A DNA stretch of 64,000 bases. It comes from Syncephalastrum monosporum B8922. Its lineage: Eukaryota > Mucoromycota > Mucoromycetes > Mucorales > Syncephalastraceae. A model generated the notes under the pieces. It was not told the origin of the DNA and did no database searches. It worked only from the letters and a program-made list of their open reading frames with translations. Location of the stretch: the NCBI GenBank assembly GCA_000697355.1, contig JNEN01001228.1, forward strand, positions 410,454-474,453, in the 5' to 3' direction. This document shows, piece after piece, positions 1-12,784 of the stretch (positions are counted from its first letter, which is position 1; each line of letters begins with the position of its first letter). Both the position numbers and the translations under genes were made by a program.

Positions 1-1448
1 TGGAAATAAATCGATTCCAATGGTTCAACGCACCCTTCTTGCAGACCCAGAGACCACTTTTGGCAAGCCATGTAAGCTGACACCAAGTCTTACATTATCT
101 TTGTGCACTAATGTCGATTCTTCTTAGCTGACATCACGTATCCTGGAAGGCCAAGACCAATTAAGTTTTCTGGCAAAGGGTCTCCAGGCTTTGCATGAAA
201 AATCACACGAAATGAAGCGATATGCAGGATGGAAGAACATTCAACCTATGTGGAAGAACGCATATGAAAAAGAGCTCCAGAAGGTAAACCGCGCTTGGGA
301 AATCAAACTTAGTACGTTGAAGCTCATTTCTTTTCTTTGGTTTAGTGCACCACGCTTCTTGGGTTGTATAATAATATCATACACCTTGAGAGTCATCGCA
401 CTGGTTTCCCTCAAGCCATGTTACTTTTCAAAGATATTGACGAGAACTTACGGCCCTTCGTGGGTGCGGGCAACGATGCTGTTCACGAAACGGAGGATGT
501 CGACATGGTAAGATAATGTCCTGTCATGCATAAACAAAACTCTGACTTGCTTATTAGCACGTACCACAACACGAGCTATTCGATATCAGAAAGCAGCTTA
601 AATCCCTCAATGAGCTGATCTCAGACCTTCAATCACCCGTGGACGGAGTTGGCGCCTTGCTGGAGTCGATAACGTTGAACGAGATCGACTCTGATAATGA
701 GCTCAAACCCGCTCAGCAAAGCGCCAAGGCTGCTTTAAGTGCATTGATTGCCGTCCAACGTCACCTGGCTGACATCCTGGGCCAGGATATCCCGGGCGCA
801 ACGGGAAGCAGTAGCAAACAGGATTGGACCTACACCACACTGGTAAGCTTTCGTATCAAGGCATGCAAACATGTACTCATACGTATGTATACATAGCTGA
901 AAACCCTCTCCACATTGGGTGAAGATGTGCATGCGTTGTTTGACGCTATCCTGACGCTCGATGAATTTGCACCTGATAAGCAGAATGATACGCCAGCGAA
1001 TACAGCTCGGTATGAACAGGAGGCCATCCCGACAGCGAATGAAGTGATTACAGCTGAAGAAGAGGAAGACTATGAATACGGTGCAGAGCATGAAATACGA
1101 GCAAACACGTCAAGGTTTGACTCTGAACAAGCTCAAGCGCCTCAGCATCGGCAACAGCAGCCACAGCAACCACCACAGCAGCAACCACGTTTGCGCCATC
1201 GCAATGTACAACAAAGAGATACTCAGGTGCTCGCGATCATGCAACGTATCCGATCCAAGTTGGAAGGCAAAGACTTTGGGATGCCCCACAAGTTAAGCGT
1301 CTCTGAACAGGTAGGAAAAAAAGTGACACGGGGCGCTCATGCAAGTTCTTCTGACACGGGTGTTTTGAAGGTGGCAAAGACGATTGAGCAAGCAACGAGT
1401 CCTGATCATTTAAGCGTCATGTATGAGGGCTGGACAAGTTGGGTATAG
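1..1448 (+). CDS. SMG1: SMG1 PI3K-related kinase, carboxyl-terminal part (5' end outside window)
   Basis: SMG1 phosphorylates UPF1 in nonsense-mediated mRNA decay. Only the carboxyl end lies here, read as exons 3-71, 128-283, 346-507, 558-842, 897-1310 and 1371-1448, every intron in phase 0, giving 387 codons before the stop. The last exons form a FATC domain: EGKDFG, then LSVSEQ, VAKTIEQATSPDHL and the closing YEGWTSWV. From family knowledge, the YEGWT-WV ending fits SMG1 better than TOR (GWCSFW), ATM or ATR. The stretch before it is a helical region followed by an acidic and Gln-rich linker (about 1050-1240), comparable to the long insert that SMG1 proteins carry between kinase and FATC. 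The final intron (1311-1370) is 60 bp and in frame, so an unspliced reading also stays open. The kinase domain is upstream of the window, so catalytic residues cannot be checked. Confidence 0.85.
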
Positions 1449-1773
1449 CGCACAAGAGAAGAGGAGAAGAAAAAGAGGCACTCGTCTCCCTTTTGCGCTT
1501 TTGCAAACCTTGCACAGCTCCCAGAACGCTTCTCTACCGGTGTCTTTGGTCTATCTCGTCGGCGCATATCGATGGCCTCCATCGGGACGCATTTTACGCC
1601 AAAGCAGTGATGCGTTTAGGTTAAAGTTAATAAAGCCTACTGCTTGATTTTCTCAACAACACCGTTGCATATCAGTGCCAATTTAATGCAGATATGATAG
1701 ATGGTCATCTCGGTATAAAGAGAGTGTGAGATCGGATTTGATTTCTTGCTTTTTTGCTTTTTGAAGGTGTAAA

Positions 1774-2186
1774 ATGAAGGAGCAAGACAGAATTGTTGCC
1801 ATTCGAGCCATGTACGGACGCATTCTAGCGGTGCGACATCAGTACGAGAACGGCTATAGACCTGACCTGCTTTGCACGATCGTACGAGGACCTCTGGAAA
1901 TATCACCTTGGACGACCGACGGAGAATTCATGTCAGAGGAAGAAGAGGTATCTATCTCTTGTGCAGACAACACAGCAAAGGCAAAGCAGTCTACTTAACC
2001 CTGCAAAAGCGCCAGATCAGCACGCAAATACGATCGAGCAAGGATGAAGTATGGAATGCGTGCGTCAAGTACACGGAATCCGCTCTGACGCGGCAACGCA
2101 ACAGTGTGGACGAGCTTGCGCTATCTGGGACAGACGCAAGCGATGTGGAGGACGACGAAGCTGGAAAGAATAAGAGTCCATGCTGA
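1774..2186 (+). CDS. Small hypothetical protein, exon structure unresolved
   Basis: An ATG at 1774 opens a basic helical stretch (MKEQDRIVAIRAMYGRIL) that stays open to a stop at 1996. A second frame from about 1977 to 2186 encodes YLTLQKRQISTQ and a charged carboxyl end with TDASDVEDDEAGKNK. The two probably belong to one spliced gene, but no single junction is convincing. A 125 bp intron 1842-1966 joins both frames, whereas a 55 bp intron 1882-1935 leads to an early stop at 2044. No family is recognised. It sits 325 bp after SMG1 and 270 bp before dynactin p150 on the same strand. Acidic carboxyl codons and the usable ATG argue for a gene; conservation is untested. Confidence 0.4.
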
Positions 2187-2457
2187 GCAAACCATGGCGA
2201 GATAGCTCGCTTTGGTGCGGTGTGAAGACACTTTGTACATATCATATCATACACGCGCATGCAATATACATATTTTGCTGATAAAGGGAAAGGATATACC
2301 AACCTTATACACATAACGGCTCGAGCGAGATGATTGTCAAAGTATGGAAGGTGTCACGAGGACTTTAGGCAATTTGAGGGCGACCTTTTTTGATTTTTCT
2401 TGCAGGACTTGAGCTCATCTCTCTTGAGTAAGATTGCGTACCAGAGGACAACAATCT

Positions 2458-5400
2458 ATGGCGTCTCTCGAGCGTTACAGGCGTTCTACTGGGCTATCAC
2501 GCAATAACAGCCCGCAAGGCAGCACGAGCACAGCCAGCAGAAGCAGCACAGCCAGCACGACCGGACGTGGTCTGACCCCCACCAACGAAAACGAACTCAG
2601 GGTCGGCACGCGGGTCCACGTCCAAGGCAAGATTGGCACGATCCGCTACGCAGGCACGACCAGCTTCCAGACAGGAAAATGGATTGGCATCGAGCTCGAT
2701 GAGCCGCTTGGCAAGAACAGCGGCGTGGTTCAAGGCAAACGCTACTTTGACTGCAGAATGGACCATGGCGTCTTTGTTCGTCCGAGCCAAGTCAAGCCCC
2801 TGGTTGCTGCAAGCACGAGTGAGGTACCTTTTCTCTATCCATATCTTTTTCTATTTTATTTCTTTTTCTCTCGTGTCGTATTTGTGTAGCATTGTATATG
2901 TATATATTGATATCACCTTGACTTTTCCCTATCCCTTTAGGACGGTACTGCTTCACCACGCTCGTCTAGTAGCACAGAACGTTTTGCACCGCCTCAGGAT
3001 CCTGGACTGGCTGCCGCTCGATCCGCTCAGCAAAAGACACTCTCGCCTTCCAGTACCTTACTCCCGTCCCGCATCACATCGCCCGCAGGGTCGCGTGTCA
3101 ACCGTCTACAGCAACAATCGCAGCAACAGCAACAACCACAGCAACAGCAGCAGAAGCCTTCCAGCGGCCTGCGTCGACCAGGCACCCTTATCGGTCGCAG
3201 CAGCGCCGTGCCCACCAGCAGCGTCACCATCACCCCTCGTTCACGAGGCAAGAGTATTTCCGGGAAACAGTCGCCACAATCCACGCGACCGCGCTCAGGC
3301 ACTCAGGGCGCCACAACCAACAAAGAAGCCCGTGAGCGCCAGCTCCAGCTCTTGAGACAACAGGTACGACAGCAGCACGAAAACCAAGTCGAGGACGCTC
3401 CTCCGCCGTCTCCTGCGCAAGATGAGCCTGGACACACCACCAAAGACGAAGAGGGAGACGAAGAGGGAGACGAAGAGGGAGACGAGGACGAAGACGAGGA
3501 CGAAGACGCGGGCGAAGCAACCGAAAGCCGTCACGACGACCATCCTCAGGTCTTACTCGTAGGTGAGCATACGGAAGCGATGTCTGTACAGCAGAAGAAG
3601 TCATCTGTATACGGTACACTCGCTCCCTCCATGCCCGTGAGTAAATCAGAACAGGTTCGTCGCAAGTCACTATCGAAAGCGATAGGCTAACATATTCAAA
3701 CGGGTCAGACGGTGCCCATGAAGGACTACGAGGAGCTGCGCCTCAAGCTCAAAATTCTAGAGACAAAGCGCCAGGAGGATCGTGAGCGCCAGCGCGAGCA
3801 TGAAAAAGTCAAAGAGGAAGCGGAGCAGTTCCTGACATTGCGCAACAAGCTGCAAGACAAGATTGGTGAGCTTCAGCGCGAACTACGCGAGACGAAGCGT
3901 CAGCTCAAGGAGAATACGTCGGACAAGGATAGCTATGAAGCCAAGTACAACGAAGTCTTGGAGTCCTTGGAGATGATGACTTTGGACAAGGAAGTGGCCG
4001 AAGAGCGATCAGAAAATCTGCAACAGGAAGTCAACGTACTCAAAGATAAAATCGAGGAGATCAGCGTAGATCTCGATGTTCTAAAGAAAGAAGCAGGTAA
4101 CACATGGTTGACGGGAAGCTGTAAAGCATGAATCTGACTCGCCATTCTAGATATCCTCAACCGGGCACCCGAACGCGAGGGTGAGGAACGGACACCACTA
4201 GAGGTCATCCAGCTGGAGCGTCATAACGAACGTCTAAAGGATGCCTTGATGCGGTAGGCAAAAGTGCTATCGAGAAAGGATTGGCCCGACTCATATTGCT
4301 TATTTCCAGTTTGCGCGATGCAACTACCGAGCACGAGGCCGAGCTAAATCGCAGAATCAAGTCTCTCGAGAAAGACAACTACGAGTTGGAGGACTTCAAG
4401 ATACAGTACGAAAAAGTGAAAGAAGAACTCGACAGCGCCGATCTTCAAATTGAAGATCTGAAGCAGCGTTTGGATGACGCTATGGGCGCTGAAGACCTGG
4501 TAGACCAGCTGACAGAAAAGAACCTAAGCCTGACGGAGAAAATCGAAGAATTACGTGCGGCTGTGGAAGATCTCGAAGCCCTCAAGGAGCTCGCGGACGA
4601 ATTGGAAGATAATCACATGGAAACCGAGAAGCAGCTGCAAGCCGAGATAGATCATCGTGATATGCTTCTGCGAGAACAGCTCGAACGTCTCCGCTCATCC
4701 GAGGAAACCAATGCTGACTATGAAGCCACGATCCAACAGTTCCGGGAGCTTGTGATTAATCTGCAGAACGACCTTGAGCAGCTGCGACACAAGGAAGAGA
4801 GCCAAAAGACGGAGCGACAGTCCCTTAGCAGCCAGTCGCAAGCAATGATGTCTCTTAATATGCAGCTGCAATCGACGGTGATGAAAGCCCAAGCCAAGGC
4901 AATTGATCTGGAGTTACGCAAACTCGAAGCCGCGCAAGCAAACGATCGTCTCAACTATGTTCAAGTATGTTTCTTTTAAAAAGACAAGAGTATCTCGCAT
5001 TGCTAACACCAGTCGTAGCCGTACTTGCCTGACTCTTTCTTCAAAACCGAAAATGATCCTATATCATGCCTTCTTTTGTTCAAACGTCTCGTTTTCAAAT
5101 CCGAGCTTATCATCAAGCATCTCGACCAGAAACACCCCGTCAGTGAAAAGATCATGGACACAGTCGACGAGAATCTGGTGGCTGTTTGTGAGCTTCGCCA
5201 GCGTGCTGGATGGCTGGGTGATCTCGCCAAGCGTTTTGTCACTTTTATCAAGCACTGTCGTCCCGAAGTCTTCATCCGCATGGGCCAGGTGTTCCACGAT
5301 CTCGTCGGCACCGAGCGGCGTCTCAACGGCATTGTGGAGCTGCTGCGTACGGACGAGCTGAACGAGACCGAGTGTATCATGGATCTGCAGCGTATGATGG

Positions 5401-7134
5401 CGCAGCTTGAACACCTGACCGAGGTGTACCTGGTGCAGAATGGTGAAACCATCCTGGTGGACCAGTTCTTTGGCCTGACGCGCGCACTTGACTTTAACGC
5501 GGATCGTATGACGGTCGAATTGACGTATATCAAGCAAGCCGTACAAAACGCAGTCAAGGAGAATATCGTCATTACTGAGGGTCAGGAACGCCTGGATATG
5601 GATTATTATGAACCGCTCAAGCGCTTGGTCAGCGACGCCAAAAACAGCAAGGTCATGGCCAAGAAAATCCTGCGCCAGCTCGAAGATCTCTCTGAGCAAG
5701 CGCTGATGCTCAAGTCCGAGCACCTCCACCGCTTCAAGACGCTCTATGCCATCAGCTCCAAGCTGAGCCAGTTCTGCTATGACTCTTACCGTGAAATCTC
5801 AGCCTACGTCGATGCGAAGCGCGGCAGCAAGGAGGAAATCAGTCTGAGTGTGATCCAAAAGATCGTCTATAACAAGGCGGACGAGATCCTGGAGATTGCT
5901 GAGAGCACCTTGTGGGAAGGCTGTATCAAGACCCTCCGTTCCCTGAGCAACGAGCTCAACGCGACCATCAACCGTGTCGACAACGATAACAAGATGGACA
6001 AGAGTAAGTGAGAATATTCAGCCCAGAAAAAGAACATAGTCTGACACTTCCACACAGTTGCTGCCAGCACAGCGCCCTGGATTCAACGTGCTTCAGATAT
6101 GAAGGCCGAAGTCGTCGTGAGCCACGACATGGAACGCAAACTGCAACAGCATAGCGATGAGATTCTTAAGCTCATCAAGGATATCAAGATTAAGGATCAG
6201 GCGCTTCAGGAATCAAGCGTCAAGGTCGAACTACTCGAAAAGCGCATGATTGCAGCCAAGAAACAGGCCGATCAAATTGCTTCTTTGGAAGACACCTTAC
6301 AAAAGACGCAAGCACAAGAACAGATGTACGCCGAAGCGCTGGATAATCTGCAGGCAGAATACGATGCACTTCAGCAAGAGACGGTGGAACTCAAGAAGAG
6401 GGCAGCCGTGAGCCAAGAAGAACAGCGCCAGAACACGCCAAAGAAGGCGGAGGTAGTGGCCGAGGTGCCCAAGGAGACGGATAGCAATATCGCTGCCATT
6501 ATGCAGCAGGTGGGTTTGGCAGAATCATCTGCAATAGACTTTTTATATCCTTGTACTGATGATTGGATAGCTCGAATCCCTTAAGGCCGTCATACGGTTC
6601 TTGCGTGCGGAGAATGCGCACATGAAGAACAAGGATCTATGCTACTCGCTTGGTCTCGGTGACACCGTGTTGGCACCGGAGAAGTCTGCCGACCCCAGGC
6701 GAGAGGCCGTGCGTTCCATGGCAGTGGAGAGCCGTGCGTTGGTGAAGGAGATGCGTGCCGCGAGCGCGTCGCCCAAGGTGGTCGTTCTCGACAGCACACG
6801 TCGTGGCGGCAAGTGGCAGAGCCGCAAGAAGACACCCGACTACACTTATCAGACACAGCAGACCGTGCTTCACACTTTACAGCAGCGCAGCGTTGCGCTG
6901 CGTGACAAGGTAGAACATCTGCGGCCTGCAACAAAGCCACAGCCACCCCAGCCCTCGCCCGCTTCAGAGCAAGCACAAAAGCTACCCTCCCCTTCTTTGG
7001 CGAGCAACGTTCTTTCCCGTTCCTTGGCAAAGATCCAAATACCCGCCGCTTTGTCGTCTCCCAAGCGGTGTCACCGCATCCAGTTGCAGAGCGCTGCCGA
7101 GTTTGAGCGAATCCACGCGCTCTTTATTCGTTAG
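2458..7134 (+). CDS. Dynactin large subunit p150-Glued (CAP-Gly, coiled coils)
   Basis: This is the microtubule- and dynein-binding arm of dynactin. Eight exons (2458-2823, 2941-3636, 3709-4096, 4151-4253, 4310-4964, 5019-6003, 6058-6509, 6571-7134) join without frame break to 1402 residues, close to the usual p150 length. A CAP-Gly domain lies near residues 50-110 (VGTRVHVQGKIGTIRYAG, then GVVQGKRYFDC). The usual GKNDG motif reads GKNSG here. A Ser/Pro/Gln-rich and acidic linker follows (EEGD repeats, 3448-3515). The first coiled coil (about 3712-4960) contains the family's LMRLRDAT motif across an exon join. A globular p150 mid-domain is encoded at 5019-6003, then a second coiled coil and a basic tail. 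The ATG at 2458 is chosen because it precedes the CAP-Gly domain; the frame upstream has no other ATG. SART1 follows 219 bp downstream on the same strand. Confidence 0.93.
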
Positions 7135-7352
7135 CAGCACTGCACTGCATCGCGCGCGCTCTTAATATTAAAACTTGACAGTTTTGTTAAACTTGCTATA
7201 TACAATACATGGATTTCTGGCCTCAAAGTTTCGATTGCGCCTATGCTGTGTCGCTCTGCGGAAAAACAACGGACCGCAGCATTTGTGAATCCCCAAATTT
7301 GAGAGCGCGCTCTTTTGTAAATCTGCCAAAGGCCTTTTTGTCTTCTTTCATT

Positions 7353-9637
7353 ATGGCCGATTCCATTTCGCTCGAAGAAACAAAGTAGGTTAATCGAATC
7401 ACTACATTGATTACAGACCAGACTAACGTCTTCGCTCTCTAGTGCTCTGAGAGAAAAGCTGGGCCTTCCTCCGCTGGCGGGTGATGCTGAGGAACAACCC
7501 ATCGACCCAGATCAAGAAGCCTACGAAAATTACCAGAAGCGAAAGGACGAAGAAGAAAAGCAGAAAAAAGCGGAGGAAATTCGTCGCAACATTGAAAAGT
7601 AAATGATCTTAAAACGATGAGTACGTGATTGACTTACGCTTGGACATTGATAGATCCAAGAATCGCCGGAAACAGCTCGAAAAACTGCCAGGTCGAGGAT
7701 TAGGCGAAGCGGATCAGGATGACGACAGCGCCTTGAAGTGGATCCAGAAGCTGCGAAAACGGGAGAAGCAGCTAGCAGAACAGCGTGCTCGCGAGCAAGC
7801 GGAAATGGACGCTGGATTCGTCGAGAACTACGAAGCAAAAGATCTTGCGGGTCTGAAGGTTGGCCATGACCTCGACGAGTTCAAGGAAGGATCCGAAGTC
7901 ATTTTAACCTTGAAAGATCGAGGCATTCTTGACGAGGACGACGATGAAAACGCTGCTGATGAGCTGACCAACGTTCAAATTGAAGAAAAGGAGCGTTTGC
8001 GCGAAAACCTCGAAAACAAAAAGAAGAAGCCAGCATACAACCCGTACGACGACGAGGAATTCATGCTCGGTGGTGGCAAAAAGAGCGTCTTGCCCGATTA
8101 CGAAGAAAAAGCCAAAAAGGAAGGCTTCACCATTGGCAAGTCCGGCCAGATCCTTAACCAAGAAGAAGAGCAGAGTGTGTCAGACAAGCTCAAGGCGCAT
8201 ACACTGTCCTACGAGAAGATGAAGGAGATCAAAGATTACTATACCCAGGATGAAGCTGCGCTCTCGTTCAAGAAGCCAAAGAAGAAGAAGAAGAAGGACA
8301 AGATCCGGAAGCGGGTTGCAGATGACGACGATATACCTACAGCGACCACCGCCACTCCCACCACCACTACTGCCATCCCTGCATCATCATCTTCTTCTTC
8401 CGCTGCACAAGAGAATGCAAATGACAAGGACCAGTCAAAGGAGCCCCCTGCACGGAAGAACTTGGATACGGATGCCAACTTTGTCGACGACGACGACTTG
8501 CAGCTCGCTCTTTCCAAAGCACGACGCGCGGCCAACAAGCAGCGTGCTCGTGAGATCAAGAAGCTGACACCCGAACAGATCGCTCAACGGATCGCCGAGG
8601 AGCGGGAGCAAGATGGAAACCCAGAAGGTCCCCAAGAGGGCGAAGGACTTGTCTTGTCCGAGATGAGCGAGTTTGTCAGTAACCTCGGATCGCAACCCAC
8701 GTATACACCGCGCGAGCCTGATACATCGCGACGTGCTGCGTCGGCCGAGAAGCCATCGGCATCCCCGTCGCCAGCACCTGAAGCCGCCGTGGCTGGCAGC
8801 GAAGAGGGGGCGACCGACGAAGTGCCGGCAGAAGCCATGGAGACCGAGGAAGGATCGACGACACCCGCGCCCAGGGACGACCACGGTGATCAAAAGCCTG
8901 CCGAAGCAGCCATCATTGAAGAACCGCTTGTCAGCGGTGGTCTTGCCGCCACACTCTCGTTGCTCAGTCAGAAAGGTGTCGTGGCCAAACCAACGGAGGA
9001 GCAGCTGAAGCGCGACCGGCAAGCAGCGCAGCGTCTCAAATGGGCGGCTGAACAAAAGAAGCGTGATCTTGAGCGTGCCGCACGCGAGCGTGAGCGCGAA
9101 CAGGACCGACGCCGCGGCCGTCACACGGAGAGGGACACGGGCAACCGGGGCCGCGACCGAGAGCTGCAGCGGGAACGGGAGCGCGAGCGTGAGCGTGAAA
9201 AGGAGTTGGAGGAGCGTGAGGCGATGCGTGCGTTTGAGGAGCGCATGAAGAACTACAGACCGGATGTCAAGCTCGAGTACGTGGACGAGGAAGGCCGACA
9301 ACTCGACACGAAGGAAGCCTTCCGGTACATGTCTCACAAGTTCCACGGCAAGACGTCGGGCAAGGCCAAGACCGAGAAACGCATGCAGAAGATGGAAGAA
9401 GAGCTCAAGCTGAACATGATGAGCAGCAGCGACACGCCCCTCAACCTTGCGACGCGTATGCTCGAGCGACAGCAAAAGACGGGCAACGCACACGTCGTGC
9501 TGAGTGTCGGCAACCGCGGTGTGGTTGCGCCCGGCCCGGCCGGCGTGGTGGCCGAGTCGTCCAAAGCGGGCAGCAAGCGGGCGCGCGAAGGCAGTGAGGA
9601 GGACGGTACGAGCAGTATGAGCAAAAAGAAGCGGTGA
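7353..9637 (+). CDS. SART1: U4/U6.U5 tri-snRNP protein SART1/Snu66
   Basis: SART1/Snu66 joins the U4/U6.U5 tri-snRNP before spliceosome activation. Three exons (7353-7384, 7443-7598, 7654-9637) give 723 residues. Family signatures run in order. The amino end is SISLEETNALREKLGLPPL, followed by a charged coil. Then comes DLAGLKVGHDLDEFKEG with ILTLKDRGIL, then the KKPAYNPYDDEEF segment. The carboxyl block is MMSSSDTPLNLATRMLERQQ, ending in HVVLS. Between them lie Lys-rich (about 8277-8320), Thr/Ser-rich and RE/RD-rich stretches (about 9064-9230) typical of spliceosomal proteins. The two introns fall in the first 65 codons; the rest is one exon. It converges on SEC11, with only 53 bp between the stop codons, so the 3' UTRs probably overlap. 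Confidence 0.93.
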
Positions 9638-9690
9638 AAATAATGAAAATAAATAGACAAGAGGATGCGAATGGAATGATGGTCTTTTGT

Positions 9691-10418
9691 TTATTCGCGA
9701 TGCACAAGGACAAAGAGGCCAATGACGCCCAACAAGGCAAACTTGATCCATGGATAGTCGTTCATCAAGATGGTCAACATGCCAATGTAGGGCACAAAGC
9801 CGCGTACTTTGCCGAGGACGTGCTCCTTGTGGATCCACATCTGGCGGTGGTCATACAGGCCGCGGTCGTCGCGTGGATTGTTGTCACCCTTCGTGAGCAG
9901 ATACTGCTTTCCAGTCTCAGCACTGGGAATACAAAAAGGAAAAAGAAAAAGGGAGCCGTCAATGGCATATCCGAAAGTGGAGGCTCGTATAAGCTTACAC
10001 ATCATGAAGTTTGATGACGCGATGGACGATGGGTACGTCGCGTCCAGGAAGTTTAAAGACACAAATGTCGTTGACATCGACAGGATCCGAACGCGGCATG
10101 GCCAAGAAGAGCAGATCACCCCGATGGAAAGCAGGCTCCATGCTCCCACTGAAAGATGGTTAATTGTACTGCAGCTGCCAACTCGATCCGCATGCCTATA
10201 TGTATGTATATACCTCAATACAACGACGATAGGGCTTTCTGTATTCAAGGTGATGGCAAGACCCTTCCAAATCATGAGGGCGGAGGACACGATGGTCAGA
10301 ATGTTGAGAATCTGGAGTGCGACCTAGTCATGCTGTTCAGTACGTGCTTTATTGAGAATATCAAGAGCCTAATGAGATCAACCTGGCGCGCGTCCATCCG
10401 CCGTAATTCAGCAAACAT
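9691..10418 (-). CDS. SEC11: Signal peptidase complex catalytic subunit SEC11
   Basis: SEC11 cleaves signal peptides on the lumenal face of the ER. Four exons on the minus strand (10418-10383, 10323-10214, 10148-9999, 9922-9691) join to 175 residues, normal for the family. Residues about 13-40 form the amino-terminal membrane anchor ([18 protein letters not shown]), followed by [16 protein letters not shown] with the catalytic Ser. The second intron splits that Ser codon. Next come [18 protein letters not shown] with the catalytic His, and [14 protein letters not shown] with the conserved Asp residues. A hydrophobic carboxyl end ([13 protein letters not shown]) closes the protein. The start [12 protein letters not shown] matches the short cytosolic amino end of SEC11 proteins. 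The gene diverges from NDUFS2 across about 620 bp. Confidence 0.95.
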
Positions 10419-11037
10419 TGGGATGGTGCTTTTGGTAAATAAGTGGAGGTATAAGAGACAACGCCCGCCGTTCGGACACGTCGTGTGTCGGCATTTCTTG
10501 GGAGCGCCCCCTCCCCCCTCTCTCTCTCTCTCTCCAGACCCGCACCTGCCCATTCAGGCACAGACAAGCATTGGCATCCCATTCGCTGGATTCACCCAAT
10601 AAGATCCATTGGTTACGTTTATCCAGGAAAAATCACTTGTTCATAGAGTATCGTAGGGATCAAGGGAGCCCTTCGATAGCCCAAGGGCCGGTGGAGCGTA
10701 GAAGACCCATGCAAAGAGGGGCCCAAATTGACTCGTTTGCCGTGCTATGGAGAGGCAGAGGGGTGGGGGAAAGGGGGAAAGGATGACACCAACGAGCAGG
10801 ACAGCTTCATAAAATTGATTATAGGACACGCTGTAGCACACAATCTGAGAAGTGACGTCTAAGTCGGACTTTATTGTTTGGAAGAGGGCCTTGTCAGAGA
10901 AGAAAACAAGAGTAAAAATTTCGCCTATTATAGCCCTCTTCACATATTTATCCTCCACGGTACGGTAAGCGAAGCAGCGTCGTGGGCCATTTACCAACGT
11001 CTTGCGAACAGTCTCCCCACTCTTTAGCAAAACCAAT
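10419..11037. promoter_or_regulatory. Shared divergent promoter region of SEC11 and NDUFS2
   Basis: This 619 bp stretch separates the start codons of SEC11 (minus) and NDUFS2 (plus). It contains a CT-rich dinucleotide run near 10518-10534 and a purine-rich block near 10741-10785 (AGAGG and GGGG tracts). No open frame on either strand resembles a known protein. No TATA box can be placed confidently. The role as promoter is inferred only from the divergent layout. Confidence 0.5.
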
Positions 11038-12528
11038 ATGTCGTTTGCCGCGAGAATGTGGGCGCGTCGAGTCGCATCCGCCACCGCACGTCCCGGCCTG
11101 TTGAAGCCGCGTGCCATGCCCACACCCAACCGATTCCAGTCCTGGCGCAACATGAGCGTCGCCGCCGGCCACCAGCAGATTGCTGACATTCCCGTCACCA
11201 CCATCACCGAAGACGAAGACTTTGGCTGTAAGCAACATTCATGCCTTCTTTTTTCTTTTTCTTTTCTTTATTACATTGAATGCGATGAAGAGAATGAATA
11301 ATGTATAATGAACACCATCGGCTCACATTTACATACAGCCGTGCAGGACGAGGACGAAAGCAAGATGCGTAACTTCACCGTCAACTTTGGTCCTCAGCAT
11401 CCCGCTGCTCACGGTGTGTTGCGTCTCATTCTGGAGTTGAATGGTGAAGAAATCACGCGTGCGGATCCCCACGTCGGTCTGCTTCACCGTGGTACGGAGA
11501 AGCTGATTGAATACAAGACGTACCTCCAGGCGCTCCCCTACTTTGACCGTCTCGATTACGTCTCGATGATGACCAACGAGCTGGGCTACACCCTCGCCGT
11601 CGAAAAGCTCCTCAACATCGAGGTGCCCCGCCGTGCCAAATACATCCGCACCATGTTTGGCGAAATCACCCGTATCCTCAACCATATCATGGCTGTCATG
11701 TCCCACGCCATGGATGTTGGTGCCCTGACCCCCTTCTTGTGGATGTTCGAGGAGCGCGAGAAGCTCATGGAGTTCTACGAGCGTGTCTCCGGCGCTCGTC
11801 TCCATTCCGCCTACGTCCGCCCCGGTGGCGTCGCCTCCGACCTGCCCATCGGCATCTTGGACGACATCCAGGACTGGGCTGAGCAGTTTGGCGACCGTAT
11901 CGACGAGGTCGAAGAGATGCTGAGCGGTAACCGTATCTGGAAGATTCGTACCGAGAACGTCGGTGTCGTCACCCAGAAGGAGGCTCTTGACTGGGGCTTC
12001 TCCGGTGTCATGGTCCGTGGTTCCGGCTTCCAGTGGGACATCCGCAAGAACGCGCCCTACGACGCTTACGACGAGGTTGAGTTCGACGTCCCCATCGGCC
12101 GCAACGGTGACTGCTACGACCGTTTCTTGTGCCGTATGGAGGAGATGCGCCAGTCCCTGCGCATCATCAACCAGACCGCCAGCAAGATGCCCCCGGGCGT
12201 CGTCAAGGTCGATGACTGGAAGATTGCTCCCCCGCCCCGTGACGCCATGAAGGAGAACATGGAGGCCCTCATTCATCACTTTAAGCTCTACTCCGAGGGT
12301 TACTCTGTCCCCGCTGGCGAGACCTACACCGTCATCGAGGCCCCCAAGGGTGAGTACGGTGTCTTCCTCGTCTCGGATGGCTCCAACAGACCCTACCGCT
12401 GCAAGATCAAGGCTCCCGGTTTCAACCATCTTCAGGGCTCCGACTTTATGTCTCGCGGCCACATGCTTCCCGACATGGTCACCATCATTGGTACCATGGA
12501 TATTGTGTTTGGTGAAGTCGACCGATAA
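11038..12528 (+). CDS. NDUFS2: NADH:ubiquinone oxidoreductase 49 kDa subunit, mitochondrial
   Basis: This is the quinone-site subunit of respiratory complex I. Exons 11038-11227 and 11339-12528 give 459 residues. The amino end ([20 protein letters not shown]) is rich in Arg and Ala and lacks acids, as in a matrix targeting sequence. The mature part has the family blocks [54 protein letters not shown] and the carboxyl [18 protein letters not shown] ending. The His and Tyr residues that line the quinone pocket (GPQHPAAHG and the DRLDY region) are present. Codons end mostly in C or G, more strongly than in neighbouring genes, which suggests high expression. It converges on WDR33/PFS2, whose stop lies 257 bp away. 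Confidence 0.97.
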
Positions 12529-12784
12529 ATGCACACCCCGCCCAAAAAAAGAGTACATAATACAAAACAACATATATACACACACTCACACACACGCAGC
12601 GCATGTTTCTTCTTTTTTGATTGAAATCCGTTCCTTTCTCCTTTTCTCTTTCTCATGGTGGGTTGTGTTTTTATTGGAATGCGATATGGATAGACAAAAG
12701 CATGCTATGCATATCCCTTTTTCGGGATCTATGCGAATGGAGAGCGAGTCGACAACCCGAGTCAATGACAGAACACATCGATCG

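Noticed and set aside
8435..9838. Minus-strand open frame (467 codons) opposite SART1
   Set aside because: Antisense of a repetitive charged coding exon; composition (Leu/Arg-rich) fits a shadow frame.
11329..12585. Long minus-strand open frame (418 codons) opposite NDUFS2
   Set aside because: It is the mirror of a GC3-rich coding exon and has no family motif; NDUFS2 on the plus strand is certain.
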